Positions 46,363 to 55,500 of a DNA stretch of 64,000 nt are shown piece after piece (the stretch's first letter is position 1; every line of letters begins with the position of its first letter). The notes below the pieces were generated by a model. That model did not search any database. It had not been told where the DNA came from and worked only from the letters and a program-made list of their open reading frames with translations. Origin of the DNA: Cyclobacteriaceae bacterium (GTDB lineage Bacteria; Bacteroidota; Bacteroidia; Cytophagales; Cyclobacteriaceae); NCBI GenBank assembly GCA_025055435.1, contig JANWWN010000003.1, positions 36,210 through 100,209 on the forward strand, in the 5' to 3' direction. Made by a program: the position numbers and the translations under genes.

Positions 46363-47633
46363 TGATGCGCAACGATGTACTCACCGGTAAACTCGACTGG
46401 CTTACGGTATTGATTTATGCCGTAATGGTGATACTGGGCTGGCTGAATATTTATGCAGTGGGTTACGATGAAGCGGCTAATCCTTCGCTGTTTGATATGG
46501 GATTAAACAGCGGCAGACAGCTGTTGTTCATTGCGGCTTCGGTGGTGATTATTCTGGGTATTTTAATTGTAGATGTTCGGTTTTATGAAGCTACAGCTTA
46601 TCTGCTTTACGGCCTGATGCTGTTTTTAATGGTACTGGTGCTGCTGGTAGGTAAGGAGGTTGGAGGCAACAAAGCCTGGCTGGGTGTAGGGTCATTTGGT
46701 GTTCAGCCTTCCGAATTTGCCAAGTTTGCCACAGCGTTAGCCGTTGCGAAATTTATCGGCTCGGTGAACTTCAGGATGAATTTGCTGAAACATCAGGTAA
46801 TATTGTTTGTGTTCATCGGTATTCCGATGATGATTATCCTGGCACAAAAAGATACAGGTACTGCCCTGGTGTTTACTTCATTTATACTTGTCTTTTTCCG
46901 CGAGGGTTTGTCACCTGTTATTCCGGCGGCTGGTATTGCTGTTGCCATAATTTTTATTCTTACGTTGCTTGTGGAAGAAATCTATCTCTATGCCGGCATC
47001 GTTGCCATCTCGCTGCTCATCATTCTATTTGGAAAAAAGAAATTTAAACGAATCATGTGGGTAACGGCCACAGCCCTTTTACTGGCAGGGGTTATTCAAA
47101 GCGTGGATTACGTTATTACGGACGTTTTAAAGCCGCATCAGCAAAATCGTATTCGTGCATTGATAAATCCGGAAGCCGACCCGCTGGGCTATGGCTGGAA
47201 CGTTACACAGTCGAAAATAGCCATTGGCAGTGGCGGTTTTACAGGCAAAGGGTTCCTGGAAGGCACATTAACCAAGTTTGATTTTGTTCCCGAACAAAGC
47301 ACTGACTTTATTTTCTGTACCATTGGCGAGGAGCATGGGTGGCTGGGCAGTCTGGTAGTAGTAGGCTTATTTGTTGTTTTGCTGCTTCGTTTGATTTATC
47401 TGGCCGAGCGCCAGCGCAACCGTTTTGCCCGGGCTTACGGTTACGGCGTGGTAAGCATATTCTTCTTTCATTTTGCCGTAAACATCGGCATGACCATCGG
47501 ATTGTTCCCGGTAATCGGCATACCGCTGCCTTTTTTCAGCTACGGCGGGTCGGCGCTCTGGGGCTTTACCGCACTGCTGTTTATCCTGCTGAAAATTGAT
47601 GCACACCGCGGTGAGATGCTGCACCGGTTGTAG
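46362..47633 (+). CDS. rodA: RodA SEDS-family peptidoglycan polymerase
   Basis: SEDS glycosyltransferase that polymerises glycan strands with PBP2. It has 423 residues from ATG 46362, which overlaps the mrdA stop (TGATG); the ORF-track start at 46359 is a TTG. Ten hydrophobic helices are present. SEDS motifs include GVQPSEFAKFATALAVAKF, the DTGTALVF loop, and IGLFPVIGIPLPFFSYGGSALWGF. Last gene of the operon, convergent with the nucleotidyltransferase. Confidence 0.96.
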   Translation: MMRNDVLTGKLDWLTVLIYAVMVILGWLNIYAVGYDEAANPSLFDMGLNSGRQLLFIAASVVIILGILIVDVRFYEATAYLLYGLMLFLMVLVLLVGKEVGGNKAWLGVGSFGVQPSEFAKFATALAVAKFIGSVNFRMNLLKHQVILFVFIGIPMMIILAQKDTGTALVFTSFILVFFREGLSPVIPAAGIAVAIIFILTLLVEEIYLYAGIVAISLLIILFGKKKFKRIMWVTATALLLAGVIQSVDYVITDVLKPHQQNRIRALINPEADPLGYGWNVTQSKIAIGSGGFTGKGFLEGTLTKFDFVPEQSTDFIFCTIGEEHGWLGSLVVVGLFVVLLLRLIYLAERQRNRFARAYGYGVVSIFFFHFAVNIGMTIGLFPVIGIPLPFFSYGGSALWGFTALLFILLKIDAHRGEMLHRL

Positions 47634-47641
47634 GCAAAGAG

Positions 47642-48553
47642 TTACCAGAGTTTTTCCGGATATTTTCCGGCGTCAATCTGCGCCCGGATTTTTGCGATGA
47701 CTTCCGGCTTATCTTCCGGATAGGTAACACCAAACCAGGTATCGCCTCCGGAGATGATTTTGATTTTGCCTTCACCGCTCTTTACCAGGGTGTTAGCCAG
47801 AATAGGAATAAAAAACTCGGCTTTGGGATTCTGATAATTCTCTTTCAGGAAAGCATGAAACAGTCTTTCCGTTATCGGGAAGATGGAAGGATAAAAGCCC
47901 CAGAAGTTCATGGAAGTTTTGGCTTCAGGGCTGAGTTCCACGTCACCGTCTTTTTCGCGTGCTATAATTTTTCCGTTAATGCGGGCCACATTGGTGCGCT
48001 CCACAACGCCGGTCAGGTAGCCTTTATCATCTTCTTCGCCTACACCGCGCGAAACGGCTCCGTGCTCCGATAGCACATATTTCAGGGTATAGCCTACCAG
48101 GGCATGCACGTTATCGCCTTCGGTATTGGTTCGGAAAAATTTCACCACATTTTCAAAGGCAGTCGGGCCATAGAAGTCATCGGCATTAATAACCGCAAAG
48201 GGCTCGTTGATTACATCGCGTGCACACAACATGGCATGTCCTGTGCCCCAGGGCTTGGGCCGTTGCGGATTCCGGTAGGGTGGAGGAACGTGTTTATCAA
48301 GTGTCTGTACAACGTATTCCACCTCAGCCTTTCCGGCCAATCGTTCACCGAATTTTTCACGAATGATTTCCTTTATTTCATCCCGAACAATGAACACCAC
48401 TTTGTTGAAGCCCGCGCGCAGTGCATCGTATAATGAGTAATCCATGATGGTTTCACCGTTGGGTCCGAAGCCGTCAATTTGTTTGATGCCTCCGTAACGG
48501 CTGCCCATACCGGCTGCCAGAACCAATAAGGTAATTTTTGATGGTGCGCTCAT
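47642..48553 (-). CDS. Sugar-phosphate nucleotidyltransferase
   Basis: NTP-transferase of 303 residues from ATG 48553 (MSAPSKITLLVLAAGMGSRYGG); the ORF-track extension to 48625 crosses the promoter region. The nucleotide signature VLAAGMGSRYGGIKQ, INADDFYG, and the GTGHAMLCA segment fit glucose-1-phosphate uridylyl/thymidylyltransferase-like enzymes. The exact sugar and NTP are not resolved. Divergent from the sugar MFS transporter through overlapping promoters, which hints at joint control of sugar uptake and activation. Confidence 0.85.
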   Translation of the reverse strand: MSAPSKITLLVLAAGMGSRYGGIKQIDGFGPNGETIMDYSLYDALRAGFNKVVFIVRDEIKEIIREKFGERLAGKAEVEYVVQTLDKHVPPPYRNPQRPKPWGTGHAMLCARDVINEPFAVINADDFYGPTAFENVVKFFRTNTEGDNVHALVGYTLKYVLSEHGAVSRGVGEEDDKGYLTGVVERTNVARINGKIIAREKDGDVELSPEAKTSMNFWGFYPSIFPITERLFHAFLKENYQNPKAEFFIPILANTLVKSGEGKIKIISGGDTWFGVTYPEDKPEVIAKIRAQIDAGKYPEKLW

Positions 48554-48570
48554 GGTGCTGAATATTTTTG
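48537..48570 (+). promoter_or_regulatory. Promoter of the sugar MFS transporter
   Basis: TTTG (48537-48540), a 22-base spacer, then TATTTTTG (48563-48570), an exact TAnnTTTG, 41 bp before the ATG at 48612. The -33 part lies inside the start of the divergent gene. Confidence 0.55.
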
Positions 48571-48594
48571 TGTATAATCGAAAATTATTCTGAC

Positions 48595-48626
48595 CAAAAA
48601 TAGACGGTATCATGCAAAAGGGCAAT
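48595..48626 (-). promoter_or_regulatory. Promoter of the nucleotidyltransferase
   Basis: On the minus strand: ATTG (48626-48623), a 20-base spacer, then TATTTTTG (48602-48595), an exact TAnnTTTG, 41 bp upstream of the ATG at 48553. It faces the MFS promoter. Confidence 0.5.
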
Positions 48627-49880
48627 TACACCTACTCATTATTCATTATAGGTACCTTATTTTTCATCTTCGGTTTTGTTACCTGGTTAAACGGCACGCT
48701 GATACCTTTTTTAAAACTGGCCTGCGATCTGCAAACCGATGCACAGGCCTTACTGGTAACTTTTGCATTTTACATGGCTTATTTTTTTCTGGCCCTGCCA
48801 TCATCGTTTATTCTCAATCGCACAGGTTTTAAAAAGGGCATGGCGCTGGGGTTGCTGATTATGGCAGCCGGCGCGCTGCTTTTCATCCCGGCAGCTTACA
48901 TGCGCAGCTTTGCCGTGTTTCTAACGGGCCTGTTTGTACAAGGCATGGGTTTGTCGTTGTTGCAAACCGCATCCAATCCGTATATCTCCGTTATCGGCCC
49001 GATTGAATCAGCTGCCAGCCGTATTTCCGTCATGGGTATAGCCAATAAAGTGGCGGGAGCGCTTAGTCCGCTGATATTAAGTGCGCTCGTGTTAAGCGAT
49101 GCCGGCGCCATGGAAAAGCAGATTGAAGAAGCGACAGACGCTGTGCTGCGCAATGCACTCCTAGATCAGCTTGCACAACGTATCATAACACCATATTTAG
49201 CTATGTCGGCCGCGCTGATTATGCTGGCCGTGATGATACGCTTTTCTGCCCTGCCCGAAATTGAAAGTGAGTCGGAGGAACTTGCCGACACCGATTTGTC
49301 AAAGGGCAAGACCAGTGTGCTGCAGTTTCCGCATCTTATACTGGGGGCGATATGCATCTTTGTTTATGTGGGAGTAGAGGTTATGGCCGGAGATGTTATC
49401 GGGCCGTATGGCAAGGCGCAGGGCATGAGCCTGGATGAAACGAAAAACTTCACATCGTTTACTTTATGGTCGATGGTGGCCGGTTATGTGGTGGGTATTG
49501 TTACTATTCCGAGGTATATCAGTCAGCAGGATGCACTGAAGTATTCGGCTATGACCGGAGTACTTTTTGCACTATTGGCACAAATAACCAGTGGTTATTA
49601 CAGCATTTTGTTTATTGCCCTGCTTGGACTGGCCAATGCGCTGATGTGGCCGGCTATTTTTCCTTTGGCCATAGATGGACTGGGCCGATTCACAAAAACC
49701 GGGTCGGCCATACTGATTATGGGCATCGCCGGTGGTGCGGTAATACCGCAGCTATACGGCTGGCTGGTGAGCGAAAACGGATTAGGGCTGAATGCCCAGT
49801 TATCATTTACCCTATGCGTACTGCCGTGTTATCTCTACATCTTGTATTATGCCGTTGCGGGTTATAAAGCGGGTAAATGA
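48612..49880 (+). CDS. Sugar MFS transporter (FucP/GluP-like)
   Basis: The protein has 422 residues and twelve hydrophobic helices, matching the fucose/glucose/galactose:proton symporter family: FVTWLNGTLIPFLKLACDL, FFLALPSSFILNRTGFKKGM, and GMGLSLLQTASNPYISVIGP, where the conserved QTAxNPY motif is visible. It imports a hexose; the exact substrate is unknown. Its stop is 1 bp from the convergent NadR-like gene. Confidence 0.92.
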   Translation: MQKGNYTYSLFIIGTLFFIFGFVTWLNGTLIPFLKLACDLQTDAQALLVTFAFYMAYFFLALPSSFILNRTGFKKGMALGLLIMAAGALLFIPAAYMRSFAVFLTGLFVQGMGLSLLQTASNPYISVIGPIESAASRISVMGIANKVAGALSPLILSALVLSDAGAMEKQIEEATDAVLRNALLDQLAQRIITPYLAMSAALIMLAVMIRFSALPEIESESEELADTDLSKGKTSVLQFPHLILGAICIFVYVGVEVMAGDVIGPYGKAQGMSLDETKNFTSFTLWSMVAGYVVGIVTIPRYISQQDALKYSAMTGVLFALLAQITSGYYSILFIALLGLANALMWPAIFPLAIDGLGRFTKTGSAILIMGIAGGAVIPQLYGWLVSENGLGLNAQLSFTLCVLPCYLYILYYAVAGYKAGK

Positions 49881-49881
49881 T

Positions 49882-50412
49882 TTAATGCTTCTTTAAAAGT
49901 TTTTCTACTTCGTTGATAATAATTTGTTCCCTTTCTTCCCATGAACCGTGTACGAGAACGTAAGAAATCTGTCTGCGTTCCAGCTCGGACTTAAACAGCT
50001 CAAACATGTGCCTGCGCTGGGCTTCGCTGCCCTGGTCGCGAAGACCGTCACTCACCCAGGGCACATCAATGTCAAATAAAAAGTAACGGTCATACGATAC
50101 CATTTTTTCCAGTTCATATAAAACAGGAGGTACTACACCAAGGTAATGACGCGAATAGATTTGCGTGGTAATCAAATCAGTATCGCAAAAAAGAATGCGG
50201 TTTGCCTTGCGGGCTTTGGCGAAGATGCGTTCGGTTTGCGCACGGCCGATGTGGATGATGTCTTCGCGGTTAAAGTTGTTGGAAGTAATCAGTTCGCGGG
50301 CCACCTCCGGCACCCACCCGGTTTGGTAGCGCTGTGCCATTTTCTGCGCCATTACCGTTTTACCCGTGCTTTCGGGGCCGTAAAAACAAACTGTGATGAG
50401 GTTATTAATCAT
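49882..50412 (-). CDS. NadR-like nucleotide/riboside kinase domain protein
   Basis: The protein has 176 residues. The P-loop CFYGPESTGKTVMAQKMA, EVARELI, and FCDTDLITTQIYS with FDIDVPWVSDGLRDQ match the ribosylnicotinamide kinase (C-terminal) domain of NadR, without the adenylyltransferase or DNA-binding part. It would phosphorylate nicotinamide riboside entering by PnuC. It overlaps pnuC by 8 bp, supporting a joint salvage role. Confidence 0.85.
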   Translation of the reverse strand: MINNLITVCFYGPESTGKTVMAQKMAQRYQTGWVPEVARELITSNNFNREDIIHIGRAQTERIFAKARKANRILFCDTDLITTQIYSRHYLGVVPPVLYELEKMVSYDRYFLFDIDVPWVSDGLRDQGSEAQRRHMFELFKSELERRQISYVLVHGSWEEREQIIINEVEKLLKKH

Positions 50413-51070
50413 GATTTTGCTGATACCTTTTATATTCCATCATCCAGTTCCGGAATCCGTAGGCGGCAATGAAGCAGAATATCAGATACTCCAGCGCCAC
50501 AAACTTAATGCCCTTGACAAAGTACATTCCGGTAGCCACGGCATCCACAACAATCCAGATGATCCAGCTTTCGATTTTCTTTTCAATCATCAGGAAAGTG
50601 GTCAGGATGCTCATTACCGTGACGAACGAATCCAGGTAAGGAAAGGCGCTGGGTTTATGAAAAATAACCGGAAACCACTCGTGCAGGCGGCTGGCCAGTG
50701 CACCCATGAGTACCGTGCCGGTTAATCCGAGTACAACCACCTGCAGCAGTTGCCTGCGGGGCATAAAACTGACCTTCAGTTGTTTTTTGCGGTCTTCTTC
50801 GAAAGGGCGGGGGTGTGTCCACCGCCACCAGCCCATCAGGTTGGTAACAAAAAAAAAGACCTGTAAAAACATATCGGGGTAGAGTTGTACCTGATAGAAC
50901 AAGAAGAAGAAGAGGACAACGTTAATGATGCCGATGGGCCAGCTCCAGATGTGTGCCCGCGAAGCCAGATAAACGGCAACGAAGCCGGCTACCGTCCCGA
51001 AGAACTCCAGGTAGCTCATGGGATAATCCCATAGCTCGAAGAACGTGTTATGAATTTGAAAAAAATCCAT
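50405..51070 (-). CDS. pnuC: Nicotinamide riboside transporter PnuC
   Basis: Inner-membrane transporter of 221 residues with about seven hydrophobic helices. Family motifs: WPIGIINVVLFFFLFYQ, LMGWWRWTHP (the conserved WxxW substrate region), and ESWIIWIVVDAVATGMYFVKG near the C-terminus. It imports nicotinamide riboside by facilitated diffusion, with trapping by the coupled NadR-like kinase. Upstream lies an AT-rich, gene-poor stretch. Confidence 0.93.
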   Translation of the reverse strand: MDFFQIHNTFFELWDYPMSYLEFFGTVAGFVAVYLASRAHIWSWPIGIINVVLFFFLFYQVQLYPDMFLQVFFFVTNLMGWWRWTHPRPFEEDRKKQLKVSFMPRRQLLQVVVLGLTGTVLMGALASRLHEWFPVIFHKPSAFPYLDSFVTVMSILTTFLMIEKKIESWIIWIVVDAVATGMYFVKGIKFVALEYLIFCFIAAYGFRNWMMEYKRYQQNHD

Positions 51071-51300
51071 GATGAAACGCTGAAACCGGGCTGAAACTTA
51101 CGTGAATTTTTCAGGAAGAAAATGGTTAAAATGCGGGATTTTAAACACCGTGATTGGTTTTTGAGTTAAATAAAGATAAAAAGTACACATGTAAGATTTT
51201 TACAGAAATTTCCAAAAAAAAAAAGACTGAAAGATATTTATATTAAGACTCGCGCGCGCAACCGGGTTGAGTGAGATTGTTTAACCAAAACACTTAAAAA

Positions 51301-51792
51301 ATGAAAAAATTACAGTCAGAAAACCACCGCAGCTTTTCACAATTAAAATCATTGATGAGTTGTTTTATCTTACTCATAGGTGTAGCATGTATGGAAGATA
51401 CTGCAAATTTAAAGAGCCTGCAAAAACAGACCATGAATTTGGAAGACCTGTTTGAAAAAGTTAGTCGAACTAAAGTGCAGTCTGGGAATGTACTGTATGT
51501 TGAATTTACCTGGAATAAGATAGATAATACGGCCATTATTGATTTTAGTGAGGAACGTGAACCCGATTTTTTTGTTCTTGAGACAATAAAGTCTGCTGGA
51601 GCAAATCTTCGAGGTCCTTCGTACACAGTCGAGTGTAGCAACGGCTCTAAAAGTTGGACAAAAACATGTGACTCAAATTTATCTTGTGGCAAGCTGATAA
51701 AAGAATGTTTAGATCAAGGTGGGTGCGCAACTATTTGTAAGAAAACATTGGTGTATTTGGGTGACGAGTATGATACCTTTTATGTGTACTAA
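51301..51792 (+). CDS. Hypothetical Cys-rich exported protein / putative lipoprotein
   Basis: I do not recognise this protein of 163 residues. A hydrophobic segment (LMSCFILLIGVAC) ending at Cys30 resembles a weak lipobox (GVAC, with Gly where Leu is usual). The middle is a plain soluble region. The C-terminal 55 residues contain six Cys (112, 123, 129, 136, 142, 146), which could form three disulfides outside the cytoplasm. Codon use is AT-rich compared with its neighbours. A hairpin at 51837 may terminate it. No partner gene is evident, so a surface or secreted factor is only a guess. Confidence 0.6.
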   Translation: MKKLQSENHRSFSQLKSLMSCFILLIGVACMEDTANLKSLQKQTMNLEDLFEKVSRTKVQSGNVLYVEFTWNKIDNTAIIDFSEEREPDFFVLETIKSAGANLRGPSYTVECSNGSKSWTKTCDSNLSCGKLIKECLDQGGCATICKKTLVYLGDEYDTFYVY

Positions 51793-51836
51793 GAACATTA
51801 ATTTTAGCACGACCTTAGATGAATTTCCTGTAACAG

Positions 51837-51869
51837 GTGCCCTGCAAAAAGCGGGGCACACTTATTTCT
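51837..51869 (+). terminator. Candidate terminator after the Cys-rich gene
   Basis: GTGCCCTGC-AAAAA-GCGGGGCAC, a 9-bp stem with one T-G wobble, followed by ACTTATTTCTG. It starts 45 bp after the stop. Confidence 0.5.
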
Positions 51870-51938
51870 GAAAAATTTTTCAACTAAAAAGAGGAGTCGG
51901 CTTTATAAATTGATTCCTTAATTATCAATTTTCTCTTT

Positions 51939-52404
51939 ATGACAAGTAGCCGGATACTTTTTCTGATAACCATATCTTTTTTAAACTACGGCCAGATGAG
52001 GTTAGATAAAACCGTGGCCGATTATTCAACAAAGAAAGCCATATCTTTTGCGCATGTTGTTTCCCGAAAGCATCCGCAAAACGGGTCGTTAACCAATGAA
52101 GACGGTCGGTTTGTGCTATATCTGAGAAATCCTTACGATTCAATTGAAATATCCACGTAGGTTACCGGAAACGGATTTTTATAGAAAAAGGGGAGGTGGA
52201 GGTGCTGTGAATATAGACAGAAAATGCCTGTATAATCCGGTTAGTGAGAAGGTGAATTTGGAAGATTTTAAAGGCACCTTAAATATTATTGCCGAACCCA
52301 TTTCAAATTATACCGGTGATTTTAATGATTCTTTTTGGCAAAATGTTAATTATATTCCTTTGCCGGGGTGGATAAGTAAGCGTTTGCAAAACGCTGCTCC
52401 TTAA
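51939..52404 (+). pseudogene. Decayed carboxypeptidase-like regulatory domain gene
   Basis: Two short ORFs in different frames appear to be one broken gene. The first (51939-52160) has a signal-like start and a carboxypeptidase-like regulatory pattern (KAISFAHVVSRKHPQ, then LTNEDGRFVLYL and DSIEIS). It then hits TAG. Supplying one base after ATATCC restores the family-typical continuation ISYVGYRKRIFIEKG in a third frame, which soon stops again. The rest (52144-52404 frame: YNPVSEKVNLEDFKGTLNIIAEPISNYTG) then continues the coding signal to 52404. At least two frameshifts are therefore needed. It is the only clear gene remnant in the window. Confidence 0.65.
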
Positions 52405-52464
52405 GCGCGGTTAACAGCAAGCGGCCGTCCTGAAAAAAAATTCCGCATTCGATTGCAGCAAACG

Positions 52465-52497
52465 TTTGTTGTAATTTTTTAAAAAAATTTAGCTTTT
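52465..52497 (+). promoter_or_regulatory. Candidate gltB promoter
   Basis: TTTG (52465-52468), a 21-base spacer, then TAGCTTTT, one mismatch from TAnnTTTG. The leader to the gltB ATG would be about 70 bases. Confidence 0.4.
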
Positions 52498-52526
52498 ATT
52501 CTGTTAACATTCAGCAAATCAAAATT

Positions 52527-52569
52527 AAATTCGGAATTAAATATAGAACCAAAATATCATTCCGAATTT
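52527..52569 (+). promoter_or_regulatory. Inverted repeat abutting the gltB start codon
   Basis: AAATTCGGAAT (52527-52537) and its exact reverse complement ATTCCGAATTT (52559-52569) are separated by 21 bases and end 2 bases before the ATG. Each arm is itself nearly palindromic (ATTC-S-GAAT). It could be a paired operator for a dimeric regulator or an RNA hairpin that covers the translation start. Confidence 0.45.
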
Positions 52570-52571
52570 CA

Positions 52572-55500
52572 ATGTCTGTTAATTGTACTGCCAAAAGCCT
52601 CTACACGCCGCAGCTTGAACACGACGCCTGCGGTATCGGGTTTATAGCTCAGGTTGATGGTTTAAAATCGCATGCCGTTTTACACGATGCCCTCACCATG
52701 CTGGAAAATATGGAGCATCGCGGTGGTAAAGGCAGCAGTCCGAAAACCGGGGATGGTGCCGGTGTATTGATTCAAATACCGCACGGCTTTCTGAAAAAGG
52801 AATGCGCCCAACTGAATATCCCGCTCCCTGGTGAAGATGCCTACGGCGTAGGCATGATTTTCTTTCCACGCGACAACCGGCTTCGTCAGACATGCAAAGA
52901 AATAATCCGCGCCGTAGCCGAAAATGCCGGCCTTTCCATTCTGGGATACCGCAAGGTACCTGTTAATCATCATATTCCCGGGCCGGGTGCTGCCGATGCA
53001 GAGCCCTTTATTGAGCAGATGTTTGTTACCCTTGCACACCCGCAAGCGGATCTTCAACAGCTTGAGCGCAAATTATTCGTTTTGCGTAATGCCGTAACCC
53101 ATCGTATTTCCAGTCAGGTTAAAGGCGCATCCGACTTTTACATGGTGAGCTGCTCGGCAAGGACGTTGGTTTATAAAGGACAACTGCGCACCGAGCAACT
53201 CCGGCAATATTACGATGACCTGCGAAACGACCAGGTAATTACGGCACTGGCCATGGTACATTCACGGTTTTCTACCAACACCTTTCCCAACTGGAAACTG
53301 GCCCAGCCTTTTCGTTACATCGCGCATAATGGCGAAATCAATACCATACGTGGTAACGTCAATAAAATGAAATCCAAGGAGGCACTGTTTCGCTCGCCTT
53401 ACTTTACCACTGAAGAAGTTAACCTGGTGTTACCCATAACCAATCCGGAATATTCCGATTCGGCCAACCTGGATGCCCTGGTTGAGATACTGACGCTTAC
53501 CGGTCGCCCGCTTCCGCATGTGATGATGATGCTGGTACCGGAAGCCTGGCAGGATAACAAACAGATGGATCCGCATCGTAAGGCTTTTTATAAATACCAT
53601 GCATCGTTGATGGAACCGTGGGACGGACCGGCCGCATTAATTTTTACCGATGGCCTTCGTATCGGTGCCACATTAGACCGCAATGGTCTCCGGCCGTTGC
53701 GCTATTGCATTACGCAAAGCGGGCGTGTCATTGCATCATCTGAGGCCGGAGCATTACCCGTACCAGCCTCCGAGGTGATAGAAAAAGGACGCATTTCACC
53801 CGGAAGAATGTTGCTGGTTGATTTGACCTCCGGCCGGATTTTAAAAGATGAAGAAATTAAGCAACAGGTTTACCAGGACAAAAAGTATTATCAATGGATA
53901 ATTGAAAAACGCATCAAACTTCGCCTTGAGCCGGTACCCGAAAATTTTGAGGAACAATTCCGGCCCGAAACCCTTACCCGCAGGCAACTGACGTACGGTT
54001 ATACATCAGAGGACATAAAAACCATTATACAGCCCATGGCCGAAAAAGGATATGAGCCGGTGGGCTCCATGGGCGATGACACTCCGCTGGCCGTGCTTTC
54101 GAAAGAAAGCCGGCATGTATCGAACTACTTTAAGCAACATTTTGCCCAGGTTACCAACCCGCCTATCGACCCGATTCGCGAACGTCTGGTCATGTCACTG
54201 TTTACGCGGGTTGGGCCGAACCTCAATATATTGGAAGAGTCGGCCGAACACGCGCATCAGATTCATATATCACACCCTGTTCTTCTCAATGCCGATGTGG
54301 CCCGATTAAAGAACATGACCCGTGAAGGCTTTACCTGTGCGGTAATTGACTGCTGGTTTGCTGCCGATGGCAAGCCCGGACGGATGAAAGAGGCACTACG
54401 GCGCATTTGTGAGGAATCCGAAAAAGCCGTACACGAAGGATGTTCAATTATCCTTCTCTCCGATAAACGAATTGACGAAGACCGCGCGCCCATACCTTCG
54501 TTACTGGCCGTGGGCACAGTTCATCACCATCTGATTGAAAAACACCTGCGTGCCCATACCGGACTGGTTGTTGAGGCAGGCGATGCCTGGGAAGTCCATC
54601 ATTTTGCTACCCTCATCGGCTATGGCGCAAGTGCGGTAAACCCCTATCTGGCTTTTGAAACCATTCATGTTCTGAACAGCAAAAATGCTTTCGCGAAAAA
54701 TCTTACCGATGAACAGGCATTTCATAATTATCAGAAGGCCATCGGTAACGGACTGCTCAAGGTTATGTCGAAAATGGGCATCAGCACGCTCGAGTCCTAT
54801 CAGGGTGCCCAGATTTTTGAAGCATTAGGATTAAACTCGGAGGTGATTGATACCGCTTTCCGCGGAACAATAAGCCGGATAGAAGGTCTGGGTTTTGACG
54901 ATTTGGCAGCAGAGGTACTGGTACGGCACCGGCTGGCTTTTGCAACGGCTGTTGCGTCCCTTCCTGCAGGAGGCATTTATCAGTGGAAGCGAACCGGAGA
55001 AAAGCATTTGTTTAGTCCGGAAACTATTCACCTGTTGCAGCATGCTGCGCGAACCAATAATTATGAGCTTTATAAAAAATATGCTGCAAAAATTAACGAA
55101 CAGGTAAAAAACCAATTCACCCTGCGCGGCCTGCTGGAATTTAAAGAACGCATCCCCGTTCCGATTGAGGAAGTAGAGCCGGTGGAAGCAATTGTAAAAC
55201 GGTTTTCCACCGGAGCCATGTCCTTTGGTTCGTTGTCGCATGAAGCACACACCACACTGGCCATTGCCATGAACCGGCTGGGAGCCAAAAGCAACAGCGG
55301 TGAAGGAGGTGAGGATGAATGCCGGTACCTGCCGAAGCCCAATGGCGATTCGGAGCGGTCGGCTATTAAACAGGTGGCATCAGCGCGTTTTGGTGTTACC
55401 AGTTATTACCTTTCCCAGGCCGATGAGTTGCAGATTAAGATGGCACAAGGGGCCAAGCCGGGCGAAGGTGGTCAGTTGCCGGGCGATAAGGTAGATGAGT

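Noticed and set aside
55300-55494. CRISPR-like or tandem repeats anywhere in the window
   Set aside because: I scanned for evenly spaced repeats and found none; the short repeats seen are coding or isolated palindromes.
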